A DNA stretch of 64,000 nt, taken from NCBI RefSeq assembly GCF_004803895.1, contig NZ_CP021978.1, positions 3,410,001-3,474,000 on the forward strand. The letters are read 5' to 3'. Position numbers and translations under genes: made by a program. The notes beneath the pieces were generated by a model. That model had not been told where the DNA came from. It did no database searches and saw only the letters and a program-made list of their open reading frames with translations. This DNA is from Streptomyces hawaiiensis. Lineage in GTDB: Bacteria > Actinomycetota > Actinomycetes > Streptomycetales > Streptomycetaceae. Shown here one piece after another: positions 59,107 to 64,000 of this stretch; positions within the stretch are counted from its first letter, which is position 1, and the number at the start of each line of letters is the position of its first letter.

Positions 59107-60318
59107 TCAGCCGCCGGGTGCCGCGCGCCTTCGGCTCCCGCGAGTCCTCAGCCGCGGCTCCCCTGTCGGCCACAGCCGCGGCTTCTGCTTCGCCGCCAGG
59201 TCCTCCGCCCAGCCGAACGCCAGGACACAGCAGCCGATCAGGACCCAGACCAGGGCCAGCACCGGCCAGACGCTCTCCAGCAGCCCGGGCGCGTTCTGCT
59301 CCAGCAGGGGGAAGCCCCACAGCTGGTCCCACAGGGTCGCGGCGATCAGGATGCAGGTGTTGTGCCACAGGTAGATGGTCACGGCCCGGGAGTTGAGCAG
59401 CGTGATCGTCCCCGCGAGGGGGCGCAGCCGGCGCGGCCACTCCTTCCAGGACGGGCTGAGGTGCAGCAGCAGGAAGACCGTGCCGAAGGACCACAGGGCC
59501 TGGGCCAGGGGCATGCTGTCCAGGTCGTTGCCGGTGCCGAAGTCGTGGTGCAGGGCGTACCAGAGGCCGGCCAGGGCGATGACGGGGGCGACGGACGGCA
59601 CGACGTAGCGCGGCAGCCGCCGCAGGATTCCCTCCTGGTGGGCCATGCCGAGGATCCAGCAGGCGCCGAAGGTGGAGAAGTCCGTGAGCGCCGAGGGGAT
59701 CCGCTCGCCGGGCAGCGTGAGCCAGCTCTGCTCGAAGGCGACCGCCAGGGCGATCGGCGCGAGGATCGTGACGACCGGCAGGGCGCGCAGGGCCTTCAGC
59801 AGCACCGGGGACAGCAGGACGTACCAGAGGTAGGCGCGGATGTACCACAGCGGGCCCGCGAGGTCCGCGGCCCAGTTCTCGCCGATGAAGCCGTGGACGC
59901 CGGGCAGCCCCTCCGCGTACGGCGGGTCGCTGAGCGGGACGATCCAGAAGGTGAGGTGGAGCAGCCACCAGCCGGGGTGCCCGTCCGCGTCCGGGCCCCA
60001 GCCCTGGAAAACCATGCCGGTGACGCCGACGACGCCCAGCAGCCACAGCGGGGGCAGCAGCCGGCGCATCCGGCCGCGGATCACCTGCCCGGCCGGGCGC
60101 TTGAGCGAGCGGGCCATGAGGTTTCCGGCGAGTGCGAACATCACGCCCATGGACGGGAACACCAGCGGCAGCCAGGCCCAGCCCGTCAGGTGGTACAGCA
60201 CGACACGGAACAGGGCGAGGGCCCGCAGCAGATCGAAGTACCGGTCACGGCCCGGCTTCTCAACCGGGGCCGGTTCCTTCGGCGCGGCCTCGGCGAGGGG
60301 GGTCGCGTGCGTGGTCAT
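59107..60318 (-). CDS. Acyltransferase 3 family membrane protein
   Basis: A 403-residue polytopic protein with about ten helices. YFDLLRALALFRVVLYHL (about residues 32-49) carries the conserved Arg and His of the acyltransferase 3 family, and GPLWYIRAYLWYVLLSP and VTIYLWHNTCILI are further family segments. Such enzymes transfer acetyl or succinyl groups to extracellular glycans. Its start overlaps the matB stop by four bases, so it probably modifies the MatB product. Confidence 0.87.
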   Translation of the reverse strand: MTTHATPLAEAAPKEPAPVEKPGRDRYFDLLRALALFRVVLYHLTGWAWLPLVFPSMGVMFALAGNLMARSLKRPAGQVIRGRMRRLLPPLWLLGVVGVTGMVFQGWGPDADGHPGWWLLHLTFWIVPLSDPPYAEGLPGVHGFIGENWAADLAGPLWYIRAYLWYVLLSPVLLKALRALPVVTILAPIALAVAFEQSWLTLPGERIPSALTDFSTFGACWILGMAHQEGILRRLPRYVVPSVAPVIALAGLWYALHHDFGTGNDLDSMPLAQALWSFGTVFLLLHLSPSWKEWPRRLRPLAGTITLLNSRAVTIYLWHNTCILIAATLWDQLWGFPLLEQNAPGLLESVWPVLALVWVLIGCCVLAFGWAEDLAAKQKPRLWPTGEPRLRTRGSRRRAAPGG

Positions 60319-62504
60319 CCGACCGGCCTCCCGTCCATCTGCGGCTTCGCGGCCGAACCGGCCCCGGGCAGGCCCACCGCGCCCGTGCGCCGCAGCTTCT
60401 GCCAGCGCAGCCGGCCGCCGGTGAGGGCGGTGATCCAGGACTGGAGCAGGACGACGTACATGAGCTGGCGGTAGAGGAGCTGCTGGAGCGGGAGTGAGAT
60501 CAGGTGGGTCATGCGTTCCTTGTCCAGGTGGAACGCGTAGGCGGCGCACACCCCCTGCACGGCGAGAACGCCCAGCCAGGCGCCGATGGTCTTCTCCGTG
60601 GGGCCGAACACCAGGCCGTACAGCAGGAACACGTCGATCAGCGGGGCCAGCAGCGGCGCCACGACCATGAACATCGACACCAGCGGCATGCCCACCCGGC
60701 CGAAGCGGCCCGAGGGCCCCCGCTCGACGATGGACTTGCGGTGCTTCCAGATGGCCTGCATGGTGCCGTACGACCAGCGGTAGCGCTGGGACCACAGCTG
60801 CTGGACGGACTCCGGGGCCTCGGTCCAGGCGACGGCCTTCTCGGCGTACACCACGTGCCAGCCGTCGCGGTGCATGGCCATGGTGATGTCGGTGTCCTCG
60901 GCGAGCGTGTCGTCGCTCATGCCGCCGACGCGTTCCAGTGCGCTGCGCCGGAACGCCCCGACCGCGCCGGGGATGGTGGGCATGCAGCGCAGTACGTCGT
61001 ACATCCGGCGGTCGAGGTTGAAGCCCATCACGTACTCGATGTGCTGCCACGCGCCGATGAGCGAGTCCCGGTTGCCGACCTTGGCGTTGCCCGCGACGGC
61101 GCCGACGCGCGGGTCGCCGAAGGGCTGGACGAGTTCGCGGACGGTGGTCGGTTCGAAGACGGTGTCGCCGTCCATCATGACGATCAGGTCGTACCGGGCG
61201 TTGGCGATGCCCCGGTTGAGGGCGGCGGGCTTGCCGGCGTTGAGCTGGCGGACGACGCGTACGCCGGGCAGGTCGAGGTTCTCGACGATGCGGGCGGTGC
61301 CGTCGCTGGAGCCGTCGTCGATGACCAGCACCTCGATGGGGTGGTCGCTGGCGACCAGGGAGCGGACCGTCTGCTCGATGCACTTTGCCTCGTTGTAGGC
61401 GGGCACGAGGACGGACACCGGTTCCGTGATGGGTTCGCCCCAGCGGAAACCGCGGCGCCGGACCCTGCGGGCGTGCGCCACGGAGAGGATCAGCATCAGC
61501 CCGAGCCGCCCGAAGACCAGCACACCGACGACGGCGAGGCCGGCGACGAGGACCCCGGTCATCTTCTCGGACGCCTGCACCAGGAAGACCCACGCCTCGC
61601 CCTTCAGCGACTCCAGCCCGGCGACCGGGGTGTGCGCGCTGGGGGCGTCGAGTGCGGCGGTGAGGGTCTTGAAGCGGTAGCCCTTTTCCTGCAGCCCGGA
61701 GACGTACCGGTCGAGGGCGGCGACGGTCTGGGAGCGGTCACCGCCGGAGTCGTGCATCAGCACGATGGCGCCGTCGCCGTTCTTCGGCGTGGCGTTGCGG
61801 ATGATCTGCTCGGCCCCGGGCCTGCGCCAGTCCTCGCTGTCGGTGTCGTTGACGATGGTGATGTAGCCCTTGCTGCCGATGTACTCGGTGACCGGCCAGG
61901 TGTTGTTGTCCATGTTCTGGGCGAACGAGGAGTAGGGCGGGCGGAACAGCGAGGTGCGGATGCCGGCCGCACCGGCGAGCGCGAGCTGGTTCTGCGACAG
62001 CTCCCAGTCGACCCGGCTCCTGCTCTGCAGCGACAGGTCCGGGTGGTTGAAGGTGTGCAGCCCGATCTCGTGGCCCTCGTCGACCATGCGCTGGACGAGG
62101 TCCGGGTAGCGGGAGGCCATGGTGCCGGTGATGAAGAAGACGGCGTGGGCGTCGTGCTTCTTCAGCACGTCGAGGACCTTGGGCGTCCACATCGGGTCGG
62201 GACCGTCGTCGAAGGTCAGCACCAGCTCGCGGTCCGGGAGATCCAGGCTGGCCGGCTTCCCGCCCCGGGTGTCGATGACGGGGCCGCCCTCGAGGATGTG
62301 CTTCGGGACGCGGTCGTTCGCCGCGGGCGGCCCGACGCGGTGGTCGGCGAGGACCTCGCTGTGCACGTATCCGCGCAGCATGAGCATCGCCCCCAGGGCG
62401 ACGAGCACGAGCAGGGGCAGCAACAGACGCATGGGCAGGCGCCGGCGCCTGGAGCCGCCACGGGCTCGTGACGCGGGCCCGGAACGGCGGGTACGGGATG
62501 CCAT
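60315..62504 (-). CDS. matB: Bifunctional polysaccharide deacetylase and glycosyltransferase 2 (MatB-like)
   Basis: 729 residues. After one N-terminal membrane helix (about 27-45) comes a polysaccharide deacetylase domain (about 90-270): LTFDDGPDPMWT with the catalytic Asp and metal Asp, and HTFNHPDLS with the metal His pair. A second membrane helix (about 315-340) leads to a GT2 domain (about 365-600): VLVPAYNEA, DDGS, MMDGDT and QQLWSQRYRW (QxxRW), then membrane helices. This is the MatB layout known from S. coelicolor/S. lividans, which makes a poly-N-acetylglucosamine-like glycan that sticks hyphae together into pellets. Confidence 0.9.
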   Translation of the reverse strand: MASRTRRSGPASRARGGSRRRRLPMRLLLPLLVLVALGAMLMLRGYVHSEVLADHRVGPPAANDRVPKHILEGGPVIDTRGGKPASLDLPDRELVLTFDDGPDPMWTPKVLDVLKKHDAHAVFFITGTMASRYPDLVQRMVDEGHEIGLHTFNHPDLSLQSRSRVDWELSQNQLALAGAAGIRTSLFRPPYSSFAQNMDNNTWPVTEYIGSKGYITIVNDTDSEDWRRPGAEQIIRNATPKNGDGAIVLMHDSGGDRSQTVAALDRYVSGLQEKGYRFKTLTAALDAPSAHTPVAGLESLKGEAWVFLVQASEKMTGVLVAGLAVVGVLVFGRLGLMLILSVAHARRVRRRGFRWGEPITEPVSVLVPAYNEAKCIEQTVRSLVASDHPIEVLVIDDGSSDGTARIVENLDLPGVRVVRQLNAGKPAALNRGIANARYDLIVMMDGDTVFEPTTVRELVQPFGDPRVGAVAGNAKVGNRDSLIGAWQHIEYVMGFNLDRRMYDVLRCMPTIPGAVGAFRRSALERVGGMSDDTLAEDTDITMAMHRDGWHVVYAEKAVAWTEAPESVQQLWSQRYRWSYGTMQAIWKHRKSIVERGPSGRFGRVGMPLVSMFMVVAPLLAPLIDVFLLYGLVFGPTEKTIGAWLGVLAVQGVCAAYAFHLDKERMTHLISLPLQQLLYRQLMYVVLLQSWITALTGGRLRWQKLRRTGAVGLPGAGSAAKPQMDGRPVG

Positions 62505-62712
62505 GGGTGGTGGTACTCCGGGTGGTGCGGGATGGGGTGGTACGGGGACGGAAGCGGGCGGACGGTGGGACGGGCCCGGCCTCTCGGGGACGTCGCAGCT
62601 GTGCGGAATGGGGCGCACTCCGCGACGTCTTGGGGCCCCGCTGCGCGAGCGGGACGGGTGAGTCGGAGCGGATGATCGCGAGGTGGCCGCGCTCCGGAAA
62701 GCTCGGGATACC

Positions 62713-62749
62713 TCCGGCCGGCCCGGTGTTGGGCAGTCGCCCGGCCGGA
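62713..62749 (-). terminator. Inverted repeat between matA and matB
   Basis: TCCGGCCGG (62713-62721) and CCGGCCGGA (62741-62749) with a 19-nt loop, 53 bases after the matA stop. It may partly terminate the matA transcript. The rest of the 300-base gap (62505-62801) shows no gene. Confidence 0.5.
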
Positions 62750-62801
62750 ACCGCGGTGGAGCGGCGCCCGGAGCGGTGGGCGGCGCTTTCGCGGACGCGG
62801 T

Positions 62802-63782
62802 CTAGACGGCGGCGGGCGTCCCGGCGACGGGCTGCGGCTCGGCCGGGCCCTCGGCGACGGTGCCGCCGTCGCCGCCGGTCCCCGTCGTCTCGGTGGGCGG
62901 GGCCGTGGGCTCGCCCGTCGGTGTCGGGTCGGTGACCGGGGTGCTCGGCGGGTCCACCGGTTTGGTCGGAGCCGGGTCGGTGACCTTGGGGCCGGGTACC
63001 GGAGCGGTCCGGCTCGCGGTCGGCGTGGGCTCGGTGGACGTGCCGGTACGGCCGGGCCCGGCGGTGGCATCGGGTGCGGCGGCGCTGGGGCCGGGCGCGG
63101 GGGCCGTGGCCTCACCGGTCGCGGGCGCACTGGCCGGTGCGGTGACGCCGGTGTCCGAGGCCGGTGCCGACTCGGCGGGCAGCGGCGGGGTGTCGACCTG
63201 CCCGGCCGGAGGGTTGTCCCCCTTGGTCGGCACGGGCAGCCACGGGGCGTTGGAGTTGCCCGACAGCAACGTGGCGACGATGACGACGGCGTAGACCCCG
63301 CAGGCCAGGGCGACGGCCATGCCGATCCGGCGGTAGCGGCGGCTGCGGCGGCCGGACTCGTCGACGAAGACGGGCCGGTCGGCGGCCTCGGCGCCCGGGC
63401 TCTCCTTGGCCTGCCGCAGGAAACCCTCCCGGAGCTGCACGGCGTCGAGCTGGACGGTGACCTCGTGCGGATCGTGGGTCTGCCCGGCCGCGTCGGAGGT
63501 GTCCGCCGGCGGTTCGGCTCCGGCTTCCTCCTGCCAGGGGTCGCGGACCGAGGTCCGGTTCCCCTGTTGCGGGGCGAGCGAGTCGGCCTCGCCGTCGCTC
63601 TGGCGGGGAATGCCGCGCAGTATGTCCGTCCCGGGCAGCCGGTGGCCGGCCGTCCGGACCTCACGGCCGGGGAAGACCTGCGTGGCTCTCCCGTCCCGGA
63701 CTCTGCCGTCCGACGGGAGCTCCCCGGTAGCCGTCGCGGCCTCGGGCCACTCAGGTTGGGCGTCTTCTCGCCACTGTTTCAT
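62802..63782 (-). CDS. matA: MatA-like membrane protein with proline/threonine-rich extracellular region
   Basis: 326 residues: a charged cytoplasmic part (about 1-150), one transmembrane helix (about 155-175, GMAVALACGVYAVVIVATLL) and an extracellular Pro/Thr/Ala/Gly-rich region of about 150 residues. It has no enzyme motifs. Position before matB matches the matAB locus for mycelial aggregation; the symbol rests on that order. ATG 63780-63782 follows GGAAG at nine bases; an in-frame GTG two codons earlier is less well spaced. Confidence 0.78.
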   Translation of the reverse strand: MKQWREDAQPEWPEAATATGELPSDGRVRDGRATQVFPGREVRTAGHRLPGTDILRGIPRQSDGEADSLAPQQGNRTSVRDPWQEEAGAEPPADTSDAAGQTHDPHEVTVQLDAVQLREGFLRQAKESPGAEAADRPVFVDESGRRSRRYRRIGMAVALACGVYAVVIVATLLSGNSNAPWLPVPTKGDNPPAGQVDTPPLPAESAPASDTGVTAPASAPATGEATAPAPGPSAAAPDATAGPGRTGTSTEPTPTASRTAPVPGPKVTDPAPTKPVDPPSTPVTDPTPTGEPTAPPTETTGTGGDGGTVAEGPAEPQPVAGTPAAV

Positions 63783-64000
63783 GCGCACGCACTTCCCCCC
63801 ACGGGATGGTTCAGGTGCGCTTGACGACCTGAGCACCCGCCGTCGGATCGGGCCCCCACCCGTCCGAACGCCCCCTCTTACCACAACGTGCTCAGGCGTC
63901 GAATGTAGCGCACGCGCAGGTTCTGTGTGGGCGCCGTGTCGAATCGTGTCAACCGTGAGACGCCATGAGGACATCGTCGCCGGCCGGAATCCAGGCACCC
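63783..64000. other. Upstream region of matA
   Basis: About 220 bases to the window edge, without a gene; presumably contains the matA promoter. No operator could be defined. Confidence 0.4.

Overview
The window is a stretch of Streptomyces core chromosome. It has very high GC with strong third-position GC bias. Its markers are typical of the genus: an SsgA-like sporulation protein (ssgG), SigU with its anti-sigma factor, the NnaR/NarK nitrate pair, a MatA/MatB-type aggregation locus, a LAxTG sortase substrate and many regulator-transporter pairs. From memory, gene content and order match the S. coelicolor segment from about SCO2911 to SCO2963. The species cannot be settled from sequence alone.

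Layout. 30-5873: JAMM peptidase (Mec type), amino-acid permease, DUF2017-clpS, then pncB-pncA (NAD salvage). 5996-13678: secreted M6 protease, small membrane protein, two RDD proteins, ssgG, FAD-linked oxidase. 13833-17721: TnpB relic, TPR protein, hpd with a divergent Lrp/AsnC regulator. 17741-21416: a four-gene glycine-betaine/choline type ABC operon with a frameshift in its second permease. 21432-25882: ArsR regulator with operator boxes, Lon-domain protease, IclR regulator, SF2 helicase. 26019-28733: eroded ground, with a dead antitoxin/Doc pair, an MFS exporter, a tRNA-like gene with an abnormal anticodon arm and a truncated HAD phosphatase. 28843-33227: LAxTG wall protein, TetR-MFS pair, double SUKH-4 protein. 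33396-39317: a three-subunit molybdenum hydroxylase operon followed by a frameshifted P-loop kinase. 39577-44615: sugar ABC transporter operon ending in a GH20 hexosaminidase. 44825-49762: DUF3039, YqgE, murA with a tandem 3' duplication, HU protein, malic enzyme. 49884-53923: a structured RNA with an intrinsic terminator, HelD, rsuA, sigU. 54222-57973: CGNR zinc-finger protein, a repeat-rich spacer, nnaR and narK. 58131-63782: membrane protein, acyltransferase, matB, matA.

How the genes work together. Several sets look functionally closed: PncB and PncA recycle nicotinamide and nicotinate; the Lrp/AsnC regulator probably controls hpd; SigU is translationally coupled to its zinc anti-sigma factor; NnaR sits beside the nitrate transporter it is known to affect; the sugar ABC operon carries its own hexosaminidase; MatA, MatB and the overlapping acyltransferase form a cell-surface glycan operon.

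Less ordinary items are the structured RNA ahead of malic enzyme, the tRNA-like gene with a 17-nt anticodon loop, covarying hairpin repeats near 55.1 kb, the 125-bp tandem duplication at the end of murA, a molybdenum subunit without the usual catalytic glutamate beside a [2Fe-2S] subunit with an extension of about 510 residues, and three single-base frameshifts that may be mutations or sequencing errors. I did not find a clearly new multi-gene system.
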